This document shows positions 20,365 to 30,048 of a DNA stretch of 64,000 nt, piece by piece. The position numbers were made by a program, and so were the translations under genes. Position 1 is the first letter of the stretch, and the number at the start of each line of letters is the position of its first letter. The stretch lies in assembly GCF_000430765.1 (NCBI RefSeq), contig NZ_KE387237.1, forward strand, positions 1 to 64,000, written 5' to 3'. Under the pieces are notes generated by a model, which made no database searches, was not told the DNA's origin, and worked only from the letters and a program-made list of their open reading frames with translations. Source of the DNA: Peribacillus kribbensis DSM 17871 (GTDB lineage Bacteria > Bacillota > Bacilli > Bacillales > DSM-1321).

Positions 20365-20380
20365 CTTCGTCTCTTATATC

Positions 20381-20554
20381 TTATTTTTGAAGCGGTTCAT
20401 CGTCTGCGGTTGAGTTTTCGTCCTTCAGTATATTTGGATTGTTTTCAAGCGGGTCGACTGTATGCTTGACTGTATACGCCTTTGAGGTTGTTAGTACGGC
20501 GAGAAGCAGGACAGCCAGTATAATAATGACAGCAACCACCAGGATCACCTTCAT
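20381..20554 (-). CDS. Small single-pass membrane protein, YtzI-like
   Basis: 57 aa from the ATG at 20554, which has GAGGTG 7 nt upstream; a GTG three codons earlier overlaps that site. One N-terminal transmembrane helix (about residues 2-24), then a conserved-looking TTSKAYTVKHTVDPLENNP segment and an acidic tail. It resembles Bacillus YtzI proteins, whose function is unknown. Own terminator downstream. Confidence 0.65.
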   Translation of the reverse strand: MKVILVVAVIIILAVLLLAVLTTSKAYTVKHTVDPLENNPNILKDENSTADDEPLQK

Positions 20555-20641
20555 AAGTATCACCTCACTAGGTTCCTTATATTTAAAGCTTGAGGGAGGG
20601 ACGGGCCCTCCCGATATGTACTCATTAATATAGCAACTTGC

Positions 20642-20893
20642 TTAATGGACATTCCTTGATGGATAAGGAAGATGTTTTTCAAAGTTTTCCTGAGCAAACT
20701 TGCCTTTTAATGTTTCGATGATGTATAAGCCCATCAGGTCATTCAGCTCCTGATTGCCCATTTCATGAATAAGCCCTAAAATTTCTTCTCTGCTCAATTG
20801 CTCCAATACCGCAAAAGCAAGCATATCTATGTCTTCATCATTACCTGTAAGCTTTGATTTATAAAGTTCATAGAGTTCCTCAATTAGCTTCAT
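20642..20893 (-). CDS. Small conserved protein, probably DUF6154 family
   Basis: 83 aa from the ATG at 20893 (AAGGGG 10 nt upstream; the frame's TTG at 20914 lies before that site). All-helical acidic protein with a regular pattern of Leu, Glu and Asp (for example LIEELYELYKSKLTGNDED). I recall similar Bacillus proteins grouped as DUF6154; no function is known. GC-rich inverted repeat GGGAGGG/CCCTCCC at about 20593-20610 lies downstream but lacks a T run. Confidence 0.6.
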   Translation of the reverse strand: MKLIEELYELYKSKLTGNDEDIDMLAFAVLEQLSREEILGLIHEMGNQELNDLMGLYIIETLKGKFAQENFEKHLPYPSRNVH

Positions 20894-21211
20894 TTGGATG
20901 TTCACCCCTTGCAATTAATGTTGTCTATTGGCTGGCAGCATTCGGAAACAGAGATTCCTTGGTCATTCTGAAAAAGAACTTCAGCATCCAATCATTCATT
21001 CTTGATTACCGCCTGTAAAAACTTCTATTGCTTCTATATTATCATGAAGCTGGAAATATGATAGATAAGATATTATTTTTATTACCCTGTTACATTTTGT
21101 TTAACCTAATTTTGCCCTAATAGCCAAAAAAGTTTCCTGTCAATTGGAGGAATGGCCAAGCAGGCTGATGGGAGAAACTATCTGAAATACCGAGGGAAAG
21201 GATGGATGTGA

Positions 21212-21532
21212 GTGACAGAAAGCAAAGAGTATTACGTTAATCTGCCGGATGGACACATTTCGCAGGACTCCAAAAGTTCTCCCTGGAATTTTAGGATCAA
21301 AGCGACCGATGAACAGGTAATGGAATTAAGAGACCGGATTGATAGAAGCCGGTCGGCTGATTCAGGGTCATTTTGGAGAGCGCATATCCCATTTATGGAA
21401 TATCATGAGGATGAAGCCAACGATGAATATGATACAGCGTTAAAACAGGTATACCGCTTGATTCATCTGCTGGGTGATGCAGAAGCACAGGCTCATATCG
21501 AACAAATGGGAATTCTGACTGGAGAGCAATAG
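21212..21532 (+). CDS. Conserved hypothetical protein (106 aa)
   Basis: GTG start behind GGAAAGGA (about 9 nt). 106 aa, soluble, acidic, with a long predicted helix rich in Asp and Glu around residues 60-95. I recognise no catalytic motif and no membrane segment, and cannot name the family. It lies 62 nt before ytkD on the same strand, so co-transcription is likely. Confidence 0.7.
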   Translation: MTESKEYYVNLPDGHISQDSKSSPWNFRIKATDEQVMELRDRIDRSRSADSGSFWRAHIPFMEYHEDEANDEYDTALKQVYRLIHLLGDAEAQAHIEQMGILTGEQ

Positions 21533-21609
21533 AAAAACATGCTTCGTGTAAGGGATTTTGTTAAGATAAATGAATAATCACAAAATCTAATAGCATGGAA
21601 GGTAAGCTC

Positions 21610-22089
21610 ATGGTGCATTTTATGGATGTTAACGGCTGTACTGTTACTTTTTCTCAGGGTGACTTATCATTGAAGGCTGCTGCGGGCCATGTGCTGGCCC
21701 TTGCCCGGTATCAAAATCAATGGCTGCTGACACAGCATAAGGTACGCGGCCTTGAATTTCCGGGGGGCAAGGTAGAACAAGATGAAACATTGGAAGAGGC
21801 TGTCGCAAGAGAGGTTTATGAAGAAACCGGAAGCCGTGTGGAGCGCATGGAGTATCTGGGAGCATATACCGTTCAGTGTGAAGGGAAAGGGCCTTTTACA
21901 AAGGCTGCTTTTTTTGCGGGCACAGCCTCCATGGAAAAGAAGAACTCCTATTACGAAACTCTGGGTCCTCATCTGGTGGACAGGCTTCCGTCTGATTTGA
22001 GACATGCTGAAGAGTACAGTTTTATTATGAAAGATGAAATCGTGCCCATCTGTTTGAACATTATGAGGGAGAGAGGCTTATTAAAATAA
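21610..22089 (+). CDS. ytkD: Nudix nucleoside triphosphatase YtkD
   Basis: Hydrolyses (oxidised) nucleoside triphosphates; B. subtilis YtkD has 8-oxo-(d)GTPase activity. 159 aa with a full Nudix box: G53, E59, R67-E68, E71-E72, G74. Start chosen at the ATG at 21610, where GGAAGGT lies 6-8 nt upstream and the N-terminus aligns with B. subtilis YtkD; the earlier ATG at 21595 has no ribosome binding site. The C-terminal FIMKDEIVPI block is also family-like. Confidence 0.92.
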   Translation: MVHFMDVNGCTVTFSQGDLSLKAAAGHVLALARYQNQWLLTQHKVRGLEFPGGKVEQDETLEEAVAREVYEETGSRVERMEYLGAYTVQCEGKGPFTKAAFFAGTASMEKKNSYYETLGPHLVDRLPSDLRHAEEYSFIMKDEIVPICLNIMRERGLLK

Positions 22090-22117
22090 AAAGGGGAAGC
22101 AAAAAAAGCTCCCCTAT
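22085..22117. terminator. Terminator between ytkD and ytlD
   Basis: Stem AGGGGAAGC with GCTCCCCT around seven A (one bulge). On the minus strand it ends in a T run, so it mainly serves the ytlACD operon. Confidence 0.7.
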
Positions 22118-22129
22118 TCAATCATCCGA

Positions 22130-22936
22130 TCAAGATTTAATAATCTTTTTTTCTAGATAATCTACCAGCTGGTACATGATGGTGGCTATAATTGCAATGA
22201 TGAGAAGGCTCATTAGGACGAGCGTGAAGTTAAATACCTGAAAGCCGTAAATGATCAGATAGCCCAGCCCCTGCTGGGAGACAAGAAATTCCCCGACAAT
22301 CACACCCACCCATGAAAGCCCGACATTCACCTTAAGAGTGGAGATAATGGCGGGAAAAGAAGCCGGGAGAACGGCTTCCTTAAAACAGACATATCTGGAA
22401 GCGCCAAAGGTCTCTAATACTTTCAGGTAGTTGGGATCGACTCCCCGAAATGATGTGTAAATCACAATGGTCGTAATGATGATAGAGATAACGGCGCCCA
22501 TAGCGATGATTGAGCTGAATCCAGGGCCGAGTACCACTATTAAAATCGGTCCCAGCGCCACCTTTGGCATGGCATTCAGAATGACCAGGTATGGATCCAG
22601 AACACGTGAGGCCATCGGAAACCACCAAAGAAAGGCTGCGAGGAGCGTACCGCAAAGGGTTCCAAGAACAAACCCCAGGATTGTTTCATAGATGGTAAAG
22701 CCTGCATGGGAAAAGATCGAACCATCCTGGACTTTATGGAACAGCAGGCTGACGATTTTGGCAGGGGAGCTGAAAATTAGCGGATCAATCCACTCCTGCC
22801 TGCTTAAAAGCTCCCAAATGGAAAAGAATACAATAAAAATAAGTAATTGATAAAACAAGACGAGCCGTTTTTCTTTTTTTAATGTCTTTATATAGTCATT
22901 ATAAGATTGTTCAATCTTCGGGGATGATTTTTTCAA
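22130..22936 (-). CDS. ytlD: ABC importer permease YtlD
   Basis: BPD_transp_1 permease with about six transmembrane helices and the EAA loop ([16 protein letters not shown]) that docks on the ATPase. 268 aa from the TTG at 22936, where AAGGAG lies 10 nt upstream; the frame is open to 22999, deep inside ytlC, and another TTG at 22945 is too near the site. It overlaps ytlC by 26 nt. It belongs to the SsuC/TauC/ThiX-like group; the substrate is not known. Confidence 0.85.
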   Translation of the reverse strand: MKKSSPKIEQSYNDYIKTLKKEKRLVLFYQLLIFIVFFSIWELLSRQEWIDPLIFSSPAKIVSLLFHKVQDGSIFSHAGFTIYETILGFVLGTLCGTLLAAFLWWFPMASRVLDPYLVILNAMPKVALGPILIVVLGPGFSSIIAMGAVISIIITTIVIYTSFRGVDPNYLKVLETFGASRYVCFKEAVLPASFPAIISTLKVNVGLSWVGVIVGEFLVSQQGLGYLIIYGFQVFNFTLVLMSLLIIAIIATIMYQLVDYLEKKIIKS

Positions 22937-23696
22937 GACTTTCAAGCTCCTTCCAAACCGTTTGAAATAGGGCCGAGTAATCTCTATGATTACGTGCATT
23001 GAAGGGAGTGAGCTTTCTCAGTTCTTTGGTGACCTCGACCGTTTTTACGATATGGCCCGGATTCGTCCCGAAGAGGTGGATGACATCACTCATGGCAATG
23101 GCCTCCCCGATATCATGTGTAACCAGGATTGCGGTTTTGCTGAAGGACTTCAGGGTACTCCAGACCAGGTCTTCGAGCTTTAGCTTTGTCTGGAAATCCA
23201 ATGCGGAAAATGGCTCATCAAGCATTAAAATTTTGGGTTCGGCAGCTAAGGTCCTGACAAGGGCTGCGCGCTGCTTCATGCCTCCGGAAAGCTGTCTGGG
23301 ATATTGGCTTTCTGTTCCTTCAAGCCCGATATCTTTAAGCAGCCGGGTGACTTTTTCCTTTGAATCAGGAGTCAGCCTGTTTAAGATTTTAAGCCCCAGA
23401 AGTATATTTTCTTCAATGGTTTTCCATGGAAACAAATAATCCTGCTGAAGCATATAGCCTATTACATGATCCCTTCCAGAAACCAGCGTTTTTCCTTCCA
23501 GCAGTATTTCTCCGTTTGTGGGCTTTAGAAGACCCGCTATGATGGAAAGGAGGGTCGACTTTCCACAGCCGCTGGGCCCGAGGAAGGAAACGAACTGACC
23601 TTCCTCGATTTCAAGCTGAATATCCTGTAAGGCTGTTTTAGACATCTTTTTTGTAAAATAAGTGTGGCTGATCTTTTGCACGCTAAGAAAGCTCAT
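22911..23696 (-). CDS. ytlC: ABC importer ATPase YtlC
   Basis: 261 aa cytoplasmic ATPase: Walker [10 protein letters not shown] (40-48), Q-loop in [12 protein letters not shown], signature LSGGMKQR, Walker B ILMLDEPF and H-loop THD. Resembles SsuB/TauB/ThiZ ATPases of nitrate, sulfonate and thiamine-precursor importers. Middle gene of ytlA-ytlC-ytlD, 13 nt after ytlA. Confidence 0.92.
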   Translation of the reverse strand: MSFLSVQKISHTYFTKKMSKTALQDIQLEIEEGQFVSFLGPSGCGKSTLLSIIAGLLKPTNGEILLEGKTLVSGRDHVIGYMLQQDYLFPWKTIEENILLGLKILNRLTPDSKEKVTRLLKDIGLEGTESQYPRQLSGGMKQRAALVRTLAAEPKILMLDEPFSALDFQTKLKLEDLVWSTLKSFSKTAILVTHDIGEAIAMSDVIHLFGTNPGHIVKTVEVTKELRKLTPFNARNHRDYSALFQTVWKELESLEKIIPED

Positions 23697-23709
23697 GGGT
23701 CAGCCTCCT

Positions 23710-24708
23710 TCAATTCTTTATGACGTTTTTGGCGATGCTTGTATTTACCAATTTGCCGTATTTAATTCTTTTTGGGAGTTCGCCCGCTTCGTTCATGACA
23801 TCCTGAAGATTGTTCCATTCTTTTTCATCCAGGATTGGATTTTTTGCAAAGGATTCCTGGCTTTTATAACGGTCCACGACGGTTGTGATCAAGGATAGGT
23901 CTGTATCCGGGAAATATGGCTCGATTACTTTGGCTGTATCCTTCGAGCTGTGCGAGTAGACCCATTTTTGTGCTTTGTAGACCGCGCGGGTAAACTTTTC
24001 AATTGTATCCTTATCTTCCGTTAGAAAGCTCTTCTTGGTCATATAGCCTGTATAGGGAAGATGCCCTGATTCCGTTCCAAAGGAAGCGATGATATAGCCT
24101 TTCCCTTCTTTTTCAAACACACTGGCAGTGGGTTCAAACAGCTGTACATAATCACCGGTTCCGGAAGCGAAGGCAGTAGCGATATTGGCATAATCAATGT
24201 TTTGTATGAGCTTTAGGTCTTTGTGCGGGTCAATTCCGTGTTTCCTTAAGGCGAATTCTCCAGCCATCTGAGGCATACCGCCTTTTCGCTGCCCAAGGAA
24301 AGTACTTCCTTTTAGCTGGTTCCAGTCAAAACTGCTTATTTTCTTTCGTGATACAAGGAAGGTTCCATCCGTCTGGGTCAATTGGGCAAAATTGATGACA
24401 GGGTCCTTCGAGCCCTGTGCTTCTACGTAAATGGAGGTCTCGGAGCCTACAAGGGCAATATCAGCACCATTCGAGAGCAGGGCTGTCATGGTCTTATCGC
24501 CTCCTGGAGTTGTCTTTAGGTCGACCTCCAGCCCCTCCTCCTTAAAGAAGCCTTTTTCAAGGGCTACATATTGAGGGGCATAGAAAATGGAACGGGTTAC
24601 CTCGGCAACGCGCACCTTCTTTACTTTTTCCTTGCCACAGGCAGCAAGGGGGATGATAAGCAGGGCAATAAGAAGCATGCATAGTGAAACTCTTATCTTT
24701 TTTTTCAA
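23710..24708 (-). CDS. ytlA: ABC importer substrate-binding lipoprotein YtlA (NMT1/THI5-like)
   Basis: 332 aa: signal peptide with lipobox LAAC (C24), then a periplasmic-binding-protein type II fold of the NMT1/SsuA-like group. Probable ligands are small organic molecules such as sulfonates or a thiamine pyrimidine precursor; nothing here decides. I see no TPP riboswitch upstream, which argues mildly against thiamine. ATG behind AAAGGAGG. First gene of ytlA-ytlC-ytlD. Confidence 0.88.
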   Translation of the reverse strand: MKKKIRVSLCMLLIALLIIPLAACGKEKVKKVRVAEVTRSIFYAPQYVALEKGFFKEEGLEVDLKTTPGGDKTMTALLSNGADIALVGSETSIYVEAQGSKDPVINFAQLTQTDGTFLVSRKKISSFDWNQLKGSTFLGQRKGGMPQMAGEFALRKHGIDPHKDLKLIQNIDYANIATAFASGTGDYVQLFEPTASVFEKEGKGYIIASFGTESGHLPYTGYMTKKSFLTEDKDTIEKFTRAVYKAQKWVYSHSSKDTAKVIEPYFPDTDLSLITTVVDRYKSQESFAKNPILDEKEWNNLQDVMNEAGELPKRIKYGKLVNTSIAKNVIKN

Positions 24709-24725
24709 GGGGAATCCTCCTTTGT

Positions 24726-24738
24726 AAATCGTAATGAT
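24726..24738. promoter_or_regulatory. Possible Zur half-site before ytlA
   Basis: AAATCGTAATGAT matches the first 13 positions of the Bacillus Zur consensus exactly, but the other half does not match. It lies directly upstream of the ytlA ribosome binding site. Low confidence because a half-site alone rarely suffices. Confidence 0.2.
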
Positions 24739-24843
24739 GGCTTAAAATGTTTAACATATGGTATGAAAGTTAAAAAAATGTGTGATAGCCTATGGCACCT
24801 TTTTCTGCCGTAAAATCAGCATTTTAATAAGGAAGTGAAATTG

Positions 24844-25635
24844 ATGGAGGATGGCAGGATATTCAGCATGCAGCGGTTCCCTTCCCCGAATCCTAAGGTC
24901 CGCCTATTTTTGGTGACATATTGGTCACAGGGCCTCAGGGTAAAGGGGCTTTTAGCGGAGCCTAAGGAAACAGGGCCATTTGACGGATTCTTATATTTAA
25001 GGGGAGGCATTAAAAATGTAGGAAAGGTGCGGCCTGCACGGATCGCCCAGTTTGCATCTGAAGGGTTTGTGGTCTTTGCGCCCTTTTATAGAGGAAACCA
25101 GGGGGGAGAAGGCGATGAGGACTTTGCAGGAAACGACAGGTATGATGCAGTGGCTGCCTACAAACTTTTAGAAGGCCTGGAGAACGTGGTCACGGACAGG
25201 ATCCATATCTTTGGCTTTTCTCGCGGGGGAGTCATGGCGCTTTTAACCGCTATTCTTTGTCCAGCGGCAGCGTCTGTGGCAGTTTGGGGGGGAGTAACAG
25301 ATATGGTGCTCACTTACCACGAAAGAGTGGATCTCAGAAAAATGATGAAAAGAGTCATTGGCGGTACTCCGAATAAGTATCCGGAACGCTATAAATACAG
25401 GACCCCGCTATATCAGGCGGAAGACATTTTGTGCCCGGTACTCATCATTCACGGCCAGGAGGATTATAACGTGTCCATTGAGCATTCCTATCTTCTTGAG
25501 AAGAGGCTGAAGGAAGTAGGAAAGAGTGTAGAAACCTGGTATTTTTCAGGCTTCACACATTACTTCCCGCCCAAGGTGAATCAGAAAATTGTGGCTGACT
25601 TAACATCCTGGATGAAAAGGATCCCTGATAGATGA
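24844..25635 (+). CDS. ytmA: Alpha/beta hydrolase YtmA (S9/dienelactone hydrolase-like)
   Basis: 263 aa cytoplasmic serine hydrolase: nucleophile Ser in GFSRGG (about residue 120), Asp near GQEDYNVS and His in FTHYFPP. Highly conserved in Bacillus; its substrate is unknown. ATG at 24844 is preferred (AAGGA 10 nt upstream, N-terminus aligns with B. subtilis YtmA); TTG at 24841 is an alternative. The frame's GTG at 24835 overlaps the ribosome binding site. Confidence 0.88.
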   Translation: MEDGRIFSMQRFPSPNPKVRLFLVTYWSQGLRVKGLLAEPKETGPFDGFLYLRGGIKNVGKVRPARIAQFASEGFVVFAPFYRGNQGGEGDEDFAGNDRYDAVAAYKLLEGLENVVTDRIHIFGFSRGGVMALLTAILCPAAASVAVWGGVTDMVLTYHERVDLRKMMKRVIGGTPNKYPERYKYRTPLYQAEDILCPVLIIHGQEDYNVSIEHSYLLEKRLKEVGKSVETWYFSGFTHYFPPKVNQKIVADLTSWMKRIPDR

Positions 25636-25669
25636 TATGATGGATGCATAACGTTTAGGAGGGTCTATC

Positions 25670-25915
25670 ATGGGCATGCCTTTAGAATTAAATACGATGA
25701 TTGTTACTAAGGGAAGGGAACAAAGGGAGCAAAGCAACAATTCCTTCAAGCTTGAGAAAGAAGGGTACAGGCTCTATCCTTTGGACATTCCGATTGAAGT
25801 CAGAAAAACAAAAGAAGCGGATACAAGCGGCACGGCTGTTATTAAAAAACTGGAATGGGAAAATCAGAGTACAGTGATCACCTATGAGCTGGTTTCTCTA
25901 AATTCTACTAACTGA
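25670..25915 (+). CDS. ytmB: YtmB (DUF2584 family)
   Basis: 81 aa soluble protein, conserved next to ytmA in Bacillus. It has a beta-rich look (YRLYPLDIPIEVRKTKEAD, then STVITYELVSLNST). No known function. ATG at 25670 behind TTTAGGAGGG. Co-directional with ytmA with a 34-nt gap; a strong terminator follows. Confidence 0.85.
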   Translation: MGMPLELNTMIVTKGREQREQSNNSFKLEKEGYRLYPLDIPIEVRKTKEADTSGTAVIKKLEWENQSTVITYELVSLNSTN

Positions 25916-25925
25916 TAAATCACCA

Positions 25926-25960
25926 AAAAGTCCTTCATCAGACGATGAAGGACTTTTCTC
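25926..25960. terminator. Bidirectional terminator between ytmB and pckA
   Basis: Perfect 14-bp stem (25926-25939 with 25944-25957) with a 4-nt loop and T-rich end. Confidence 0.93.
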
Positions 25961-26002
25961 TTTTGAAATGATTCATCCAAACTATATGTGGAGCAGACGA
26001 GT

Positions 26003-27589
26003 TTATTGAAGAGGCCCTCCGAATAGTTCGATTTCTTTGGATACACTTGAAAACTTTTTAAAGTTTTCCTTGAATTTTTCTGCCAGTTCTCTTGCCTTCC
26101 GTTCATAAGCGGCTGGATCTGCCCATGTTTTGCTTGGCTGCAGCACTTCCTCCGGAACCCCTGGAACATGGACAGGGACTTCAAGTCCGAAGATTTTGTC
26201 TTTTGCGGTTGCCACACTGTTCAGCTCGCCTTCTAAGGCAGCCTGTACCATTGCACGAGTAAAGGCAAGGTTCATGCGGCTTCCTGTGCCATACTCTCCG
26301 CCGGTCCATCCTGTGTTGACAAGGAATACCCTAACGTTATGGTCATCTATTTTTTGTCCGAGCATTTCTGCATAACGCTGTGCAGGAAGCGGGAGGAATG
26401 GAGAGCCGAAGCAGGTTGAAAAAGTGGCTTGAGGTGACGTGATGCCTCTCTCTGTACCTGCAAGCTTGCTTGTATATCCGCTTAAGAAATGGTACATTGC
26501 CTGTTCCTTGGTTAATCTGCTTATGGGAGGCAGGACGCCGAATGCATCGGCAGTTAAGAAAATAATCGTAGTCGGATGGCCAGCAATACTTGGCAGAACA
26601 ATGTTATCGATCGCATCGATAGGATAGGCGGCCCTTGTATTCTCAGTAAGGAAGGTATCATCATAATCAGCGCTCCTTGTTTCGCTGTCTACCATTACAT
26701 TTTCTAGAACAGAGCCAAACCGGATGGCATCAAAAATCTGGGGTTCCTTCTCTCTGGTCAAATTCACGCATTTTGCATAGCAGCCTCCCTCTATGTTGAA
26801 GACTCCATCAGAAGACCATCCATGCTCATCATCTCCGATCAGCCTGCGGTTTGTATCTGCAGAAAGAGTCGTCTTCCCTGTACCGGAAAGACCGAAGAAA
26901 AGGGCTGTATCTCCCTCGCGTCCAACATTGGCAGAGCAGTGCATGGATAAAATGCCGGCTTCCGGAAGGAGAAAGTTCATGACGGAAAAGATCGACTTTT
27001 TCATTTCTCCGGCATATTCTGTGCCGCCGATTATTATTGTTCTTCTTTCAAATGATACCATTATGAAGGTCTCAGAACTTGTACCGTCCACTTCAGGGTC
27101 AGCCTTGAAATCCGGGGCGGAAAGAATCGTGAATTCTGCCTGGTGCTGGCCAAAGTCACTCTCTGACGGACGGATGAATAATTGGTGGGCAAATAAATTA
27201 TGCCATGCATATTCATTGATTACCTGGATGGGCAGGCGGTGATTTTTATCTGCACCGGCAAATCCTTTAAAAACAAAGATTTCGTCTTTTGCCTTTAAAT
27301 GATGGATGACCTTATCGTACAAATTATTGAAGATTTCTTGAGAAACCGGCTGATTCACGGATCCCCAATCAATCTTATCCTTTGTTGAATCTTCCTCTAC
27401 GGTGTATTTATCCTTAGGTGAACGCCCCGTATATTTTCCTGTTTCCGCACGGACTGCCCCCGTTGAGGTGAGGATGCCTTCACCGCGGCTGACAACCTTC
27501 TCAACCAGCCGAGGAACAGATAGCTGCACAGAGACATTGTGTCCGTTCAATAATTCAGTCAGCCCATTTGTAACTCCCACAGTATTCAT
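26003..27589 (-). CDS. pckA: Phosphoenolpyruvate carboxykinase (ATP) PckA
   Basis: Converts oxaloacetate and ATP to PEP, the entry to gluconeogenesis. 528 aa from the ATG at 27589 (AAAGGATGGT upstream; the frame runs on to 27676 across the promoter). ATP-binding P-loop [11 protein letters not shown], the following kinase-2 type Mg site (LIGDDEHGW) and the C-terminal [12 protein letters not shown] block. A CcpN-type operator overlaps its -10 region. Divergent from metK, as in B. subtilis. Confidence 0.97.
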   Translation of the reverse strand: MNTVGVTNGLTELLNGHNVSVQLSVPRLVEKVVSRGEGILTSTGAVRAETGKYTGRSPKDKYTVEEDSTKDKIDWGSVNQPVSQEIFNNLYDKVIHHLKAKDEIFVFKGFAGADKNHRLPIQVINEYAWHNLFAHQLFIRPSESDFGQHQAEFTILSAPDFKADPEVDGTSSETFIMVSFERRTIIIGGTEYAGEMKKSIFSVMNFLLPEAGILSMHCSANVGREGDTALFFGLSGTGKTTLSADTNRRLIGDDEHGWSSDGVFNIEGGCYAKCVNLTREKEPQIFDAIRFGSVLENVMVDSETRSADYDDTFLTENTRAAYPIDAIDNIVLPSIAGHPTTIIFLTADAFGVLPPISRLTKEQAMYHFLSGYTSKLAGTERGITSPQATFSTCFGSPFLPLPAQRYAEMLGQKIDDHNVRVFLVNTGWTGGEYGTGSRMNLAFTRAMVQAALEGELNSVATAKDKIFGLEVPVHVPGVPEEVLQPSKTWADPAAYERKARELAEKFKENFKKFSSVSKEIELFGGPLQ

Positions 27590-27632
27590 ATCACGTACCA
27601 TCCTTTTCAATAAGTAAGTTTCATGTAGAATT

Positions 27633-27643
27633 AGTATAACACA
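27633..27643 (-). promoter_or_regulatory. CcpN-type operator in the pckA promoter
   Basis: On the minus strand TGTGTTATACT, an exact match to the published CcpN motif TRTGHYATAYW, with TATACT as a likely -10. CcpN represses pckA and gapB in B. subtilis when glycolytic substrates are present. The TATACT has no good -35 at 17 bp. Confidence 0.6.
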
Positions 27644-27839
27644 TTGATTTAAATAGTACATAATAATAATGTGCAATTTTTGTAAATGGTAAAAAAGCCT
27701 ATATCATTCTGATGGTTCAGCTGGAAAGATTCAAGGTTTTTTATTACCTTATTGTTTCCGCTTTATTAAAGTCAGGAAAAACGACTCATTTTTCCAGATG
27801 ACATGTACAAAAAAGTACAGTCAATTTCCTTCTAAAATA

Positions 27840-27869
27840 TTGACATGATTCGATATAATAAGGTATGAT
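27840..27869 (+). promoter_or_regulatory. Sigma-A promoter of metK
   Basis: TTGACA at 27840-27845, 18-bp spacer, TATGAT at 27864-27869. It places the transcript start a few bases before the S-box aptamer. Confidence 0.75.
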
Positions 27870-27886
27870 TCTACCTTGAACGGATT

Positions 27887-28048
27887 CTCTTATCCCGAGC
27901 TGGTGGAGGGACAGGCCCGATGAAGCCCAGCAACCTGCAGTTTTTTAAGAGTATTAAAAAACAATAGAGAAAATCGGCTGAAAAAGAGCTGATTTTTGAA
28001 GCAAAGGTGCTAACCTGATGCAAGGCTTTTGACCTTGACCGATAAGAG
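27887..28048 (+). ncRNA. SAM riboswitch (S-box) aptamer
   Basis: Canonical S-box features: P1 strands CTCTTATC (27887-27894) and GATAAGAG (28041-28048), the core GGTGGAGGGAC, GCCCGATGAAGCCCAGCAACC and AAGGTGCTAA. The peripheral arm between about 27940 and 28000 is longer than average. It senses S-adenosylmethionine and controls metK by premature termination. Confidence 0.96.
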
Positions 28049-28066
28049 CGAAAGGCTGATTTCGAC

Positions 28067-28105
28067 AAAAAACCTTTCCTCTATAAGAAGGAAGGTTTTT
28101 ATTTT
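28067..28105 (+). terminator. S-box regulated terminator
   Basis: Stem AAAAACCT(T)TCCT with AGGAAGGTTTTT (one bulge) and a T run, directly after the aptamer. When SAM is bound this hairpin should form; metK begins 400 nt further on. Confidence 0.9.
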
Positions 28106-28505
28106 TGCCTGAACACAACCTGGCAGTATACATATGTTAGTGTAATGGGCGAAAGCAGGGCCTTTATCATCTTTTTTTGGAAACAATCTCGGAAACATAA
28201 GAAAAATTGGGAAAATTCCTTTAAATAAGTGCAAGAAATGATGGCTCCACTCTTAAGTGATCAGCCGAATTTTCATAGTCTGCGTTTTAGTCAGGTCTGC
28301 TGTTATGGCTGTCATGAGGCAGCCTGATGATTGGTAATCCTAGACTTACTGGCACATCCCGGCTTTTGATTCAGCCGGGGCCAGGATAAAATATGCATCT
28401 TTTAAGGAATACTACTTAAGGGAATGAGTTCCGTCTCAAAAAACAGGAGATGCTGAAAGGGATACTTCGGCAATTTCTATATCATTTATATGAGGAGGAA
28501 ATAGG
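28106..28505 (+). other. Long structured leader between the S-box terminator and metK
   Basis: 400 bases with no credible gene. Two hairpins are clear: 28291-28300 with 28319-28327 (TCAGGTCTGC/GCAGCCTGA, one bulge), and a compound stem 28349-28384 (CTGGC plus CCCGGCT with AGCCGGG plus GCCAG). No T runs follow either. Their role is unknown. Confidence 0.5.
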
Positions 28506-29708
28506 ATGTCAAAAAAACGCCGGCTTTTTACTTCTGAGTCAGTGACTGAAGGACACCCGGATAAAATCTGTGACCAAATTTCAGATTCAATTCTGGATGC
28601 TATTTTAGAAAAGGATGCAAACGCCCGTGTTGCTTGTGAAACATCAGTAACAACTGGCCTTGTATTGGTAGCGGGAGAAATTACGACTTCCACATACGTG
28701 GATATTCCGAAAATTGTACGTGAAACGATTGCTAACATAGGATATACCCGCGCTAAGTATGGTTTCGACTCTGAAACTTGTGCGGTGCTTACTTCCATTG
28801 ATGAGCAGTCAGCCGATATCGCCATGGGTGTCGATCAGGCGCTTGAAGCACGTGAAGGCCAAATGAGCGATGAGGAAATCGAAGCAATCGGAGCTGGAGA
28901 CCAGGGATTAATGTTTGGTTATGCAAATAACGAAACAAAGGAATTAATGCCGCTTCCAATCTCTCTTGCACATAAACTGGCACGACGCCTGACTGAAGTT
29001 CGTAAAGAAGAAATCCTTCCTTACCTTCGTCCGGATGGAAAAACACAGGTTACGGTTGAATACGATGAGAATGATAAGCCTGTCCGCATCGATACCATTG
29101 TTATCTCTACCCAGCACCATCCAGAAGTAACGCTTGAGCAGATCCAGCGCAATCTGAAGGAATATGTAATCAACCCTGTTGTTCCTCAAGAACTGATTGA
29201 TGAAGATACAAAATACTTCATCAATCCTACCGGCCGTTTTGTTATCGGCGGACCTCAAGGGGATGCAGGCTTAACCGGCCGCAAAATTATCGTAGATACT
29301 TACGGAGGCTATGCACGCCATGGCGGCGGCGCGTTCTCAGGTAAAGATCCTACAAAGGTTGACCGTTCTGCTGCGTATGCTGCACGTTATGTAGCTAAAA
29401 ATCTTGTTGCTGCTGGACTTGCAGACAAGGTAGAAGTTCAGCTTGCTTATGCGATCGGTGTGGCTCAGCCAGTATCCATCTCTGTGGATACATTCGGCAC
29501 AGGCAAGGTAAGTGAAGATCTTCTTGTTGATCTGGTCCGTTCTAACTTTGACCTTCGCCCGGCAGGAATCATCAACATGCTGAATCTTCGCCGCCCTATC
29601 TATAAGCAGACAGCTGCTTACGGTCATTTTGGACGCACAGACGTGGATCTTCCATGGGAGCGTACAGACAAAGCTGAAGCTCTGAAGGAACAAGCTTTAC
29701 AAGCTTAA
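28506..29708 (+). CDS. metK: S-adenosylmethionine synthetase MetK
   Basis: Makes SAM from methionine and ATP. 400 aa, family-standard length: N-terminal [17 protein letters not shown] block, the [15 protein letters not shown]/phosphate motif and the [16 protein letters not shown] phosphate-binding loop. ATG behind GAGGAGGAA. Controlled by the S-box about 460 nt upstream. Supplies the methyl donor for TrmB, YtqB and menaquinone methylation. Confidence 0.97.
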   Translation: MSKKRRLFTSESVTEGHPDKICDQISDSILDAILEKDANARVACETSVTTGLVLVAGEITTSTYVDIPKIVRETIANIGYTRAKYGFDSETCAVLTSIDEQSADIAMGVDQALEAREGQMSDEEIEAIGAGDQGLMFGYANNETKELMPLPISLAHKLARRLTEVRKEEILPYLRPDGKTQVTVEYDENDKPVRIDTIVISTQHHPEVTLEQIQRNLKEYVINPVVPQELIDEDTKYFINPTGRFVIGGPQGDAGLTGRKIIVDTYGGYARHGGGAFSGKDPTKVDRSAAYAARYVAKNLVAAGLADKVEVQLAYAIGVAQPVSISVDTFGTGKVSEDLLVDLVRSNFDLRPAGIINMLNLRRPIYKQTAAYGHFGRTDVDLPWERTDKAEALKEQALQA

Positions 29709-29763
29709 TAAAGCTGGCCTTTTATCCTGGTAAAGGATATGAGGGGAAGTTACTGTCATCTTT

Positions 29764-29804
29764 AATAAAGAAACCCGTCAAATTATGGCGGGTTTCTTTA
29801 TTAT
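29764..29804 (+). terminator. Terminator of metK
   Basis: 14-bp perfect stem (29764-29777 with 29789-29802), 11-nt loop, T-rich end. Confidence 0.92.
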
Positions 29805-30048
29805 ACTTTCGTTGATAGAACCTTTTTTGAGCGCACTCTCTTTTAACTAGTCTCAAACCGGGTTAGCGGAAAAAGTAGACTCAAGGCACGGACCGAGGGA
29901 GTAGAGAGGCAGACTCTTCCTATTTCAAGCGCACAGGCTGCAGATACACTGGGATATCGGTGTCTTAATCCTGACAGGAAGGACTTGTGAGAGATCCCTG
30001 GATGCTCGCCTCTGGTCTCACGCCTTTAACCCAAAGGGAATTTCTCAT

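Noticed and set aside
20588-20613. GC-rich inverted repeat as a terminator of the DUF6154-like gene
   Set aside because: The stem GGGAGGG/CCCTCCC is good, but no T run follows on either strand, so I do not call it.
24709-24843. TPP riboswitch before ytlA
   Set aside because: The conserved thi-box sequences CTGAGA and the ACCTGATCTGG-like segment are absent and the interval is too short.
26793-27242. 149-codon plus-strand frame within pckA
   Set aside because: Antisense shadow of a highly conserved gene, Ser/Pro-rich, with no start signal.
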